A stretch of 7,961 nt of DNA from Actinomycetota bacterium (GTDB lineage Bacteria > Actinomycetota > Acidimicrobiia > Acidimicrobiales > Ilumatobacteraceae): the NCBI GenBank assembly GCA_009705435.1, contig WLTJ01000063.1:1-7961 (forward strand). Direction: 5' to 3'. A program made the position numbers and the translations under genes. The notes below the pieces were generated by a model. It was not told the origin of the DNA, made no database searches, and saw nothing but the letters and a program-made list of their open reading frames with translations. Shown one piece after another: positions 1 to 5,577 of the stretch. How positions within the stretch are numbered: the first letter of the stretch is position 1; every line of letters begins with the position of its first letter.

Positions 1-338
1 GTAATTTTGCGCTGCCCTGTTGCACCCTCTTGTTGCCATTCTTCAAGTTTGGGAATGACGACCGTCAACACCTGCATGATGATGCTCGATGTGATGTACG
101 GCATGATGCCCAAGGCGAAAATCGCGAACGAGGAAAATGCTCCACCAGAGAACAAGTTCAAGAAACCGAGAGCACCCTGCTCACGTGCCGACTCGCGCAA
201 CTGTCGTACTGCAAGATCATCAATACCAGGAACGCGGATATGCGCTCCAAGACGATACAAAAGCACCATCATCAAGGTGAACAAAATCTTGTTCCGAAGG
301 TCAGGCACCTTGAAGATGTTCTTCAGGTTTGACAGCAC
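1..338 (-). CDS. secY: Protein translocase subunit SecY, N-terminal part (gene cut by window start)
   Basis: SecY is the pore subunit of the SecYEG channel in the cytoplasmic membrane, passing secretory proteins outward and membrane proteins sideways into the bilayer. Only 112 codons are visible, about a quarter of the usual length (about 440 residues). The N-terminus reads VLSNLKNIFKVPDLRNKILF, then a hydrophobic first membrane segment at about residues 17-33, the RVPGID motif at 35-40, a glycine/serine-rich plug-like region at about 57-70 (GFLNLFSGG), and a second membrane segment at about 70-95 ending in PKLEEW. The start is GTG at 338-336, chosen because GAGGAA (349-344) lies 5 bases upstream and because the protein then begins exactly where the family does. 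It is the only non-ATG start that I support in the window. It follows rplO after 48 bases, the standard end of the spc operon. Confidence 0.96.
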   Translation of the reverse strand, partial: MLSNLKNIFKVPDLRNKILFTLMMVLLYRLGAHIRVPGIDDLAVRQLRESAREQGALGFLNLFSGGAFSSFAIFALGIMPYITSSIIMQVLTVVIPKLEEWQQEGATGQRKI

Positions 339-343
339 GTGGG

Positions 344-349
344 TTCCTC
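344..349 (-). promoter_or_regulatory. Shine-Dalgarno sequence that decides the secY GTG start
   Basis: GAGGAA on the minus strand, 5 bases upstream of the GTG at 338-336. No ATG is available at the family's N-terminal position, so this site is the main sequence support for the start. Confidence 0.75.
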
Positions 350-370
350 GGGTTCTAACTCGGTGTGATA

Positions 371-385
371 ATCGGTCAGCCCGAT
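371..385 (-). other. Small inverted repeat in the rplO-secY spacer
   Basis: Just after the rplO stop, the minus strand reads ATCGG, a five-base loop, then CCGAT: a perfect 5-bp stem. There is no run of T after it, so it does not look like an intrinsic terminator. It sits in the longest non-coding gap of the window (339-386). It may be chance; if real it could slightly tune or process the mRNA between the ribosomal genes and secY. Confidence 0.25.
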
Positions 386-386
386 A

Positions 387-878
387 TCAGCGGTTGGTGA
401 ACTGGTTGCCCTTGGCCGCAGGACGAACCTTGTACGGCAATGGGATGATGGTGACTGAGCCGCCAGCAGCTTCGATGGCCGCCTGCGCTGCCTTGGAAAC
501 GCCATGAGCATGAACTTCAACTGCGCGAGTAACTTGTCCGCGAGCAAGAACCTTGACAAATGCGCCCTTATGCAGCACGCCACGAGCAAAAAGAATCTCG
601 GGGTTCACAACGGGCTCATCAATTTCGGTGAGTGAATCAAGGTTGACAGCCTGATATTCCACGCGGAATGGGTTATTGAACCCCTTCAACTTTGGAACAC
701 GCTGCTTGAGGGGCATCTGTCCACCTTCGAAACCGCGAGCAACTTTGCCACGGCCACGAGATTGCTGACCCTTGGTACCACGACCGGCAGTCTTGCCGCC
801 CTTGCCACCGATACCGCGACCTACGCGCTTTTTTGGATGGGTTGAACCTGGTGCTGGTGCTAGTTCGTCGACGCGCAT
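387..878 (-). CDS. rplO: 50S ribosomal protein L15
   Basis: L15 is a late-assembling large-subunit protein that binds 23S rRNA. The 163-residue product shows the diagnostic basic, glycine-rich extended N-terminus (residues 18-50, including GRGIGGKGGKTAGRGTKGQ and ARGFEGGQMPL), followed by the globular domain with an alternating Val/Leu pattern and the closing AAIEAAGGS segment (133-141). The family usually ends near there, at about 145 residues; here about 20 more residues follow, ending KGNQFTNR. The ATG at 878 has AAGGAG (893-888) nine bases upstream, inside the end of rpmD. The gap to the rpmD stop is 3 bases, so the two are probably translated in succession. Identity is certain; the meaning of the C-terminal addition is not. 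Confidence 0.98.
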   Translation of the reverse strand: MRVDELAPAPGSTHPKKRVGRGIGGKGGKTAGRGTKGQQSRGRGKVARGFEGGQMPLKQRVPKLKGFNNPFRVEYQAVNLDSLTEIDEPVVNPEILFARGVLHKGAFVKVLARGQVTRAVEVHAHGVSKAAQAAIEAAGGSVTIIPLPYKVRPAAKGNQFTNR

Positions 879-881
879 TGG

Positions 882-1109
882 TCAGCTCTCCTTCGAATCT
901 GTCGAAGATGTGACTTCGATAAGGTGCGGAACTCGGGCAATCATGCCGCGAATTTCTGGGCGATCAGGCAACACATTGCTCTTGCCGATACGACCAAGAC
1001 CAAGAGCGCGCAATGTTCCACGGCTCTTCGGCTTGGCATGGGTACTGGATTTGATCTGCTTCACCGTAATGGTGGGACCAGTATGAACGACTGTCTGATA
1101 CGTAGCCAT
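882..1109 (-). CDS. rpmD: 50S ribosomal protein L30
   Basis: A small 23S rRNA-binding protein of the large subunit, present in many but not all bacteria. At 75 residues it is a little longer than the usual 60. The core runs from about residue 11 to 66 and contains the family signature GTLRALGLGRIGKSNVLPD (31-49), then PEIRGMIARVPHLIEV (51-66). The short tail TSSTDSKES is polar and outside the normal domain. The start ATG at 1109-1107 lies 2 bases after the rpsE stop. The nearest Shine-Dalgarno match, AGGAG (1127-1123), is 13 bases upstream, longer than for other genes here, so translation probably depends partly on coupling to rpsE. Confidence 0.97.
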   Translation of the reverse strand: MATYQTVVHTGPTITVKQIKSSTHAKPKSRGTLRALGLGRIGKSNVLPDRPEIRGMIARVPHLIEVTSSTDSKES

Positions 1110-1111
1110 AA

Positions 1112-1756
1112 TCAGTGACTTTCTCCTGCAGCGACTGCGCGCTTGGTCTCGTTGTATGCCTTGAGCAAGCCCTTGGGCACGAAACTGTCGGCGGGAAGTC
1201 CACGGCGAGCCGCAACTTCATCGGGGCGCTGCAAAGCTTGCAGACCATTAATCGTGGCGCGAGCCACGTTGATGGCATTGGACGAACCGAGTGATTTAGC
1301 CAACACATCATGAATGCCAGCTTCTTCAAGAATGATTCGTGCTGCACCGCCAGCGATAACACCAGTACCAGGAGCTGCAGGCTTGAGCATCACGCGACCA
1401 GCACCCAACACGCCAATGACTGGGTGAATGATGGTGCTGCCTGCAAGAGCCACGGAGAACATATTGCGCTTTGCGTCTTCGGTACCTTTTTGAATAGCCA
1501 AGGGAACTTCTTTGGCTTTTCCATAACCGAGACCAACACGACCGTTGCCATCGCCAACGACAACAAGTGCGGTGAACGAGAAGCGACGACCACCCTTAAC
1601 AACCTTGGCTACGCGGTTGATGTGAATCACGCGTGATTCGCGGCCACCCTCAGGTGTGTTGCCCATGCCTGGGGGCGGACGATCGCCAGGTCGCGGAGCA
1701 TTGTTGCCACCCGGACGAGCGTTGGGATTATTGGGGTTATTGGGATTGTTCGTCAT
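1112..1756 (-). CDS. rpsE: 30S ribosomal protein S5 with Asn/Pro-rich N-terminal extension
   Basis: S5 sits on the back of the small subunit near the mRNA entry channel and affects decoding accuracy. The double-stranded RNA-binding-like N-domain is clear at about residues 43-108 (INRVAKVVKGGRRFSFTALV, then GDGNGRVGLGYGKAKEVP), followed by the C-terminal domain with IHPVIGVLGAGRVMLKPAAPGTG-type residues (110-132) and SLGSSNAINVARATINGL (155-172). The protein is 214 residues against about 165 in E. coli. The extra part is mainly residues 1-42, a low-complexity stretch that opens with three Asn-Asn-Pro units and continues rich in Gly, Pro and Arg. The ATG at 1756-1754 overlaps the rplR TGA by one base (TGATG), with GGAG (1765-1762) five bases upstream. 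Internal Met31 is a less supported alternative start. Confidence 0.97.
   Translation of the reverse strand: MTNNPNNPNNPNARPGGNNAPRPGDRPPPGMGNTPEGGRESRVIHINRVAKVVKGGRRFSFTALVVVGDGNGRVGLGYGKAKEVPLAIQKGTEDAKRNMFSVALAGSTIIHPVIGVLGAGRVMLKPAAPGTGVIAGGAARIILEEAGIHDVLAKSLGSSNAINVARATINGLQALQRPDEVAARRGLPADSFVPKGLLKAYNETKRAVAAGESH
1722..1748 (-). repeat. Three 9-bp tandem repeats encoding Asn-Asn-Pro units in rpsE
   Basis: On the plus strand the units are TTGGGATTA, TTGGGGTTA and TTGGGATTG, directly adjacent. On the coding strand they give the repeated N-N-P pattern at residues 3-12 of S5. The period is a multiple of three, so copy-number change would lengthen or shorten the tail without breaking the frame. 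Confidence 0.85.
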
Positions 1757-2121
1757 CAGAACTCCAGACCTGCTGCACGAGCGGCTTCAGCAACCGCAGC
1801 GACGCGACCGTGATAGAGGTATCCACCACGATCGAAAACAACTTTCTTAATACCAATTGCTTGAGCGCGTTCAGCGACTGTCGTACCTAACGCCTTAGCG
1901 ACTTCAACGGTGCGTCCACCAGATGCGCGCAAGCCTGCCTCTGTTGACGAAACTGACGTGATCGTCACACCAAGATCGTCGTTGATGACCTGCAACATGA
2001 GGTGATTGTTTGAACGGTACAAAGACAAGCGCGGACGCTCGGCGGTGCCGTGAATTTTCTTGCGAACTCGGTTGTGACGAACGAGACGACTCTCGCGGCG
2101 CGCTCTACTAATTTTGCTCAT
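1756..2121 (-). CDS. rplR: 50S ribosomal protein L18
   Basis: L18 binds 5S rRNA and, with L5, anchors it in the central protuberance of the large subunit. The 121-residue product has the usual basic N-terminus (RARRESRLVRHNRVRKKI, about 6-23), the RPRLSLYRSNNHLMLQVIND core (29-48) and the conserved C-terminal half with VVFDRGGYLYHGRVAAVAEAAR and the terminal GLEF. Length is normal for the family (about 117-120). The ATG at 2121-2119 has AGGGAG a few bases upstream, and the gap from the rplF stop is 31 bases. Its TGA overlaps the rpsE start by one base, a common arrangement for translational coupling. Confidence 0.98.
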   Translation of the reverse strand: MSKISRARRESRLVRHNRVRKKIHGTAERPRLSLYRSNNHLMLQVINDDLGVTITSVSSTEAGLRASGGRTVEVAKALGTTVAERAQAIGIKKVVFDRGGYLYHGRVAAVAEAARAAGLEF

Positions 2122-2152
2122 GACATCTCCCTAGCGGAATCTTTTCTCGGCA

Positions 2153-2695
2153 TTACTTCTTGCCGGCTTTACCGGCTTTACGCAGAATCTTCTCGCCCTG
2201 ATAGCGCACACCCTTGCCCTTATAAGGCTCTGGCTTACGAATGGAACGAATGTTGGCAGCTACTTGACCGACTGCTTCTTTGTCGATGCCTTTGATGATC
2301 ACGCGAGTTTGCACTGGCACTTCAAAAGACACTCCTTGCGGAGCTTCTACATCAACTGGGTGAGAGAAACCGAGGTTGAGACGAATGAGCGTGGGGCTCT
2401 TCAACTCTGCTCGGTAACCAACGCCGACGATCTCAAGTTCTTTAGCGAAACCAGTAGTCACGCCGACAACCATGTTGTTCAACAGAGCGCGGCTCAGACC
2501 GTGCAAACTGCGTGACTCACGCTCGTCATTGGGACGCTCGACAACGAGGTTGCCTTCGTCTTGACGAACGGTGATACCACCAACAAGATCACGACTCAAA
2601 GAACCCTTCGGGCCTTTGACAGTCACTGAGTTTGCGTTGATGCTGACATCAACTCCGGTTGGAACCGGGATAAGTGCTTTACCGATACGTGACAT
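2153..2695 (-). CDS. rplF: 50S ribosomal protein L6
   Basis: L6 lies near the sarcin-ricin loop and the factor-binding site of the large subunit and is needed in late 50S assembly. The 180-residue product shows the two tandem L6 folds: the first from MSRIGKALIPVP with TVKGPKGSLSRDL (25-37), the second from about residue 84 (KELEIVGVGYRAEL), ending in the diagnostic PEPYKGKGVRYQGE (155-168). The tail is a Lys/Gly/Ala stretch. Length matches the family (about 177-180). GGAG lies five bases before the ATG at 2695-2693, and the rpsH stop is 12 bases upstream. Confidence 0.98.
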   Translation of the reverse strand: MSRIGKALIPVPTGVDVSINANSVTVKGPKGSLSRDLVGGITVRQDEGNLVVERPNDERESRSLHGLSRALLNNMVVGVTTGFAKELEIVGVGYRAELKSPTLIRLNLGFSHPVDVEAPQGVSFEVPVQTRVIIKGIDKEAVGQVAANIRSIRKPEPYKGKGVRYQGEKILRKAGKAGKK

Positions 2696-2707
2696 ATTGT
2701 CTCCAGA

Positions 2708-3109
2708 TCACCACACGTAACAGAGAACTTCGCCGCCCACTTTGCGCTTGCGCGCTTCGCGGTCGGTCATCAGTCCCTGACTGGTGGATAGGACAGCAAC
2801 ACCTAGACCACCAAGTACGCGAGGTACGGTGCCGGACTTGCGATACACGCGAAGTCCTGGTGTTGAAATGCGCTTGATACCTGCAATAGTGCGACGGCGT
2901 TCAGCGGAATACTTCATCGCAATATTCAGAATCTCGCCTGGGCCTTTGGTATTCGCTGTCACAGCAAAACCAGAGATGTAACCCTCTTGCTCAAGAATCT
3001 TGGCCAAAGCAACTTTTTGTTTGGAGGACGGCATCTTGACAGCATCGTGCATTGCCGTATTGGCGTTGCGGATGCGGGTCAGCATGTCGGCAATGGGATC
3101 AGTCAACAT
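2708..3109 (-). CDS. rpsH: 30S ribosomal protein S8
   Basis: S8 is a primary 16S rRNA-binding protein of the central domain; in E. coli it also represses the spc operon by binding its mRNA. The 133-residue product begins with the standard MLTDPIADMLTRIRNA and keeps the conserved C-terminal motifs: ISTPGLRVYR (81-90), VPRVLGGLGVAVLSTSQGLMT (95-115), and the terminus GEVLCYVW with the conserved cysteine. Length is as expected (130-133). A GTGAGG sequence lies five bases before the ATG at 3109-3107, and the rpsN stop is 7 bases upstream. I could not recognise an S8-binding mRNA hairpin by eye, so E. coli-style autoregulation is unproven here. Confidence 0.98.
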   Translation of the reverse strand: MLTDPIADMLTRIRNANTAMHDAVKMPSSKQKVALAKILEQEGYISGFAVTANTKGPGEILNIAMKYSAERRRTIAGIKRISTPGLRVYRKSGTVPRVLGGLGVAVLSTSQGLMTDREARKRKVGGEVLCYVW

Positions 3110-3116
3110 AAGTGCC

Positions 3117-3302
3117 TCACCAACTCGACTTTGTTAGGCCGGGGATTTCACCAGCATGGGCCATCTCACGAAGGCACACACGGCAAAGACCGAACTTTCG
3201 GTAAACGGAACGTGCGCGACCACACTTCAGGCAACGTGTATAGCCACGAACCTTGAACTTGGGCTGCGCAGCAGCTTTGTTAATTAACGATTTCTTCGCC
3301 AT
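3117..3302 (-). CDS. rpsZ: 30S ribosomal protein S14, zinc-ribbon type
   Basis: S14 is a small head protein of the 30S subunit next to S3 and S10. At 61 residues this is the short form with a CxxC...CxxC zinc ribbon: cysteines at 24, 27, 40 and 43 (RCLKCGR and GLCRVCLR). The surrounding GYTRCLKCGRARSVYRKFGLCR and the terminal GEIPGLTKSSW are typical. The longer cysteine-free type (about 101 residues) is a zinc-independent alternative in many actinobacteria; if this organism has one, it is outside this window. The ATG at 3302-3300 has GAGAGG nine bases upstream, 17 bases after the rplE stop. The gene is often simply called rpsN. Confidence 0.97.
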   Translation of the reverse strand: MAKKSLINKAAAQPKFKVRGYTRCLKCGRARSVYRKFGLCRVCLREMAHAGEIPGLTKSSW

Positions 3303-3319
3303 GAGTCAGTACCTCTCGC

Positions 3320-3946
3320 TCACTTCTTCTTCTTAGAGAACTGTGGACCACGAACATTGCTCTTCTTCTTGGTCGCAACAGTTGCTTCAGCGCCGCGCTT
3401 GAACGGAAATCCGAATGCGTCGAGCAAAGCCCGACCTTGATCATTCGTCATTGCGGTCGTCACGATGGTGATGTCCATACCACGAGGGGCATCGATCTTG
3501 TCGTACTCAATTTCTGGGAACACGGTCTGATCGCTGAGGCCGAACGTGTAGTTGCCACGACCGTCCCATGAATGCGAAGGCAGACCGCGGAAGTCACGAA
3601 TACGAGGAATCGCAACCGAGATCAAACGATCCAGGAATTCCCACATACGGTCACCGCGCAGCGTAACCATGCAGCCGATGGCCTGATTCTCACGAAGTTT
3701 GAAGTTGGCGATTGAGTCACGGGACTTAGTCACCTTTGGCTTCTGGCCGGTGATACGAGTCATGTCAGCTACCGCGCCCTCAAGCAACGATGGTTGCTGA
3801 GTGGCACGACCAACACCCATGTTCACCACGATCTTTTCAAGGCGGGGAACCTGCATGACATTGCTCAATTCGAGCGAGGCCTGAAGGCCAGCACAAATCT
3901 CGCTTTGATATTTTGACTTGAGACGGGGCATTGTTGCAGTGCTCAT
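3320..3946 (-). CDS. rplE: 50S ribosomal protein L5 with lysine-rich C-terminal tail
   Basis: L5 binds 5S rRNA in the central protuberance and contacts the P-site tRNA and the small subunit (bridge B1b). The core is clear: residues 34-47 (PRLEKIVVNMGVGR), GQKPKVTKSRDSIANFKLRE (67-86), RIRDFRGL (115-122), SWDGRGNYTFGLSDQTVFPEI (126-146), and the family's usual end, LLDAFGFPF (174-182). Here about 24 residues follow, with KKK at 193-195 and KKKK at 205-208, giving 208 instead of about 180. The ATG at 3946-3944 overlaps the rplX stop as ATGA, with GAGG seven bases upstream. Met6 (MPRLK) would match the family start more closely and remains possible, but Met1 has the better-placed Shine-Dalgarno. 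Confidence 0.97.
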   Translation of the reverse strand: MSTATMPRLKSKYQSEICAGLQASLELSNVMQVPRLEKIVVNMGVGRATQQPSLLEGAVADMTRITGQKPKVTKSRDSIANFKLRENQAIGCMVTLRGDRMWEFLDRLISVAIPRIRDFRGLPSHSWDGRGNYTFGLSDQTVFPEIEYDKIDAPRGMDITIVTTAMTNDQGRALLDAFGFPFKRGAEATVATKKKSNVRGPQFSKKKK

Positions 3947-4248
3947 CCGATTTCCTCACCTGTGGTTTTGGCGATGCGTACTTTTTTGCCGTCAGCAAGC
4001 ACCTTGTAACCAACGCGTGTGGGCTTGCCCTTATGCACGAACATCACATTGGATGCATCGAGAGGCATGTCACGGTCGATAACTCCACCCTGCTGATTTT
4101 GTCCGCTGGGCTTCTGGTGCTTCTTTACAACATTGATTCCGTCGACTAAGACCTGGTTTGAACGAGGCATAACACGCGAAACGGTGCCTTCTTTGCCTTT
4201 GTCCTTTCCAGAGATCACTATGACGTTGTCACCTTTTTTGATTTTCAT
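3943..4248 (-). CDS. rplX: 50S ribosomal protein L24
   Basis: L24 is an assembly initiator that binds the 5' end of 23S rRNA and lies close to the exit of the peptide tunnel. The 101-residue product opens with the KOW motif (MKIKKGDNVIVISGKDKGKE, residues 1-20, then GTVSRV) and continues with the conserved NVVKKHQKP (39-47) and DASNVM (64-69), ending near KPTRVGYK (75-82). Some bacterial L24 proteins have cysteines just before the PTRVG motif; this one has no cysteine at all. It starts 1 base after the rplN stop, with GGAGG nine bases upstream, and its stop overlaps the rplE start by four bases. Confidence 0.98.
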   Translation of the reverse strand: MKIKKGDNVIVISGKDKGKEGTVSRVMPRSNQVLVDGINVVKKHQKPSGQNQQGGVIDRDMPLDASNVMFVHKGKPTRVGYKVLADGKKVRIAKTTGEEIG

Positions 4249-4249
4249 C

Positions 4250-4618
4250 TCACAGCACCTCCGGCGCTAACGAAACAATTCGCATGAACTTCTTGTCACG
4301 TAGTTCGCGACCGACTGGTCCGAAGATACGTGTTCCACGAGGTGTGAGATCATCTTTGATGATGACCGCAGCATTCTCGTCAAAACGGATGTAGCTGCCA
4401 TCAGGACGGCGCTTTTCCTTCTTGACGCGAACGACGACGCATTTCACGACGTCACCTTTTTTGACACCTGCACCAGGAATCGCATCCTTAACAGCGGCTA
4501 CGAAGATGTCTCCGATCGAGGCATATCGGCGACGTGTGCCACCGAGAACCTTGATACACAAAACTTCTTTGGCGCCACTGTTATCGGCAACTCGAAGACG
4601 ACTTTCTTGCTGAATCAT
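4250..4618 (-). CDS. rplN: 50S ribosomal protein L14
   Basis: L14 binds 23S rRNA at the subunit interface (bridges B5 and B8) and is the target of the silencing factor RsfS in other bacteria. The 122-residue protein is close to perfect for the family: MIQQESRLRVADNSGAK at the start, a five-stranded barrel core with IKVLGGTRRRYASIGD (22-37), KGDVVKCVVVR (54-64), RFDENAAVIIKD (78-89), and the C-terminal GTRIFGPVGRELRDK (95-109). It would be the first gene of the spc operon in E. coli. Here rpsQ ends only 25 bases upstream, so it is probably co-transcribed with the S10 block. GGAGG lies seven bases before the ATG at 4618-4616. Confidence 0.99.
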   Translation of the reverse strand: MIQQESRLRVADNSGAKEVLCIKVLGGTRRRYASIGDIFVAAVKDAIPGAGVKKGDVVKCVVVRVKKEKRRPDGSYIRFDENAAVIIKDDLTPRGTRIFGPVGRELRDKKFMRIVSLAPEVL

Positions 4619-4643
4619 GATTTATCCTCCGTCGTTCCCAGGC

Positions 4644-4919
4644 TCACTTGGCCCGCTCGAGAATCTCAACGAGGCGCCAGCGCTTCAGTTTCGATAGTGG
4701 ACGGGTTTCCATGACGCGCACGCGATCGCCAACATTGGCGTCGTTGGCCTCATCGTGGGCGTAGAGCTTCTTCGTTCGTGTGACGAACTTGTTGTACTTC
4801 GGGTGACGAACTCGCTCGATGACTTCGATCACTAAGGTGCGATCCATCTTTGAAGACGACACGATACCCTCGCGGACTTTGCGCGGTGCACGTTCTGTTG
4901 TGGGTGTTGTTTCAGACAT
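4644..4919 (-). CDS. rpsQ: 30S ribosomal protein S17
   Basis: S17 is a primary 16S rRNA-binding protein needed for early 30S assembly. The OB-fold core is recognisable at about residues 15-88: REGIVSSSKMDRTLVIEVIE (16-35), HPKYNKFVTRTKKLYAHDE (39-57), VGDRVRVMETRPLSKLKRWR (63-82). The length from this start is 91 residues, a little longer than E. coli's 84 because of a Ser/Thr/Glu-rich N-terminus. I place the start at the ATG 4919-4917 (MSETTP). The reading frame is also open to a GTG at 4928 that overlaps the rpmC stop as GTGA, but that GTG is only one base from the GGAG sequence, whereas the ATG is ten bases from it, a normal spacing. Confidence 0.95.
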   Translation of the reverse strand: MSETTPTTERAPRKVREGIVSSSKMDRTLVIEVIERVRHPKYNKFVTRTKKLYAHDEANDANVGDRVRVMETRPLSKLKRWRLVEILERAK

Positions 4920-4924
4920 CTGAT

Positions 4925-5152
4925 TCACTCTCCGGCCTCAGCGGCAGCGATTTCACGCTGACGGATAAGGGTGTTGATACGAGCGATACGGCGACGAACT
5001 CGGCGCAATTCGCTATGGGTGTCGAGCTGACCGGTGGCACTACGAAAGCGGAGGTTGAGTGCCTCTTGCTTCGAAGCCCGAAGCTGTTCGACCAATGATG
5101 TGAGGTCGAGTTCGCCTAGTTCAGCGCGGTCTTTGGCGGCTTGAGTTGCCAT
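4925..5152 (-). CDS. rpmC: 50S ribosomal protein L29
   Basis: L29 is a small helical-hairpin protein beside the tunnel exit, next to L23, where SRP and trigger factor dock. The 75-residue product fits: an N-terminal helix around ELDLTSLVEQLRASKQEAL (14-32), the family signature LNLRFRSATGQL (32-43), and the second helix with ELRRVRRRIARINTLIRQRE (48-67). It is about ten residues longer than E. coli's, with short Ala-rich ends. The ATG at 5152-5150 is 2 bases after the rplP stop, and a GAGGAGG lies about ten bases upstream, inside rplP. Confidence 0.97.
   Translation of the reverse strand: MATQAAKDRAELGELDLTSLVEQLRASKQEALNLRFRSATGQLDTHSELRRVRRRIARINTLIRQREIAAAEAGE
4930..4933 (-). promoter_or_regulatory. 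Shine-Dalgarno sequence that decides the rpsQ start
   Basis: GGAG on the minus strand, inside the end of rpmC. It lies ten bases before the ATG at 4919-4917 but only one base before the GTG at 4928-4926, which supports the ATG start. Confidence 0.65.
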
Positions 5153-5154
5153 GA

Positions 5155-5571
5155 TCAGATCGCCTCCTCGCGGGTAATAATGCGAGCCTTAATCGGCAAT
5201 TTCTGAATGGCCTTGTTAAGGGCCTCCATTGCCTGCTCGCGACTTGGGAATGAGAGTTCAAACAAAACACGGCCAGGCTTCACGACAGCTACCCAAAACT
5301 CTGGGTTGCCCTTACCTGAACCCATACGAGTTTCGGCTGGCTTCTTGGTGACGGGCTTGTCAGGGAAAACATTGATCCACACTTTGCCGCCACGCTTGAT
5401 ATGACGAGTCATAGCAATACGCGCAGCTTCAATCTGGCGAGCGGTCAACCAGCACGGCTCAAGGGCTTGGATTCCGTACTGACCAAAAGCCAGTTCACTT
5501 CCACCCTTGGCCATACCTCCGGTACGACCACGATGGTGCTTACGATGGGCAACTTTGCGAGGCATCAACAT
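5155..5571 (-). CDS. rplP: 50S ribosomal protein L16
   Basis: L16 binds near the A-site tRNA elbow and helps organise the peptidyl-transferase region late in 50S assembly. The 138-residue product contains the basic N-terminus MLMPRKVAHRKHHRGR, then FGQYGIQALEPCWLTARQIE (29-48), HIKRGGKVWINVFPDKPVTKK (57-77), the loop with RMGSGKGNPEFWVA (82-95) that carries the arginine hydroxylated in some bacteria, and KPGRVLFEL (98-106). Length is normal (136-140). The ATG at 5571-5569 is preferred to Met3 because actinobacterial L16 normally begins MLxPRKV and AGGA (5585-5582) is ten bases upstream. The rpsC stop lies six bases before it. Confidence 0.98.
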   Translation of the reverse strand: MLMPRKVAHRKHHRGRTGGMAKGGSELAFGQYGIQALEPCWLTARQIEAARIAMTRHIKRGGKVWINVFPDKPVTKKPAETRMGSGKGNPEFWVAVVKPGRVLFELSFPSREQAMEALNKAIQKLPIKARIITREEAI

Positions 5572-5577
5572 GGTGAA

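Noticed and set aside
7..507. Plus-strand frame of 166 codons across secY and rplO
   Set aside because: The opposite strand encodes unmistakable SecY and L15; this is a shadow with Cys/Met-rich composition.
772..1086. Plus-strand open frame of about 100 codons opposite rplO and rpmD
   Set aside because: It is the antisense shadow of two certain genes, has low-complexity Pro/Arg-rich sequence with no recognisable domain, and starts inside codons fixed by the conserved protein.
964..1362. Minus-strand frame of 132 codons overlapping rpsE and rpmD
   Set aside because: It lies out of frame within two well-established genes and has no recognisable protein features.
3940..3975. Possible S8 autoregulatory hairpin at the start of rplE, where E. 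coli has it
   Set aside because: I could not find a convincing structure resembling the 16S rRNA S8 site by eye. A covariance-model search would be needed.
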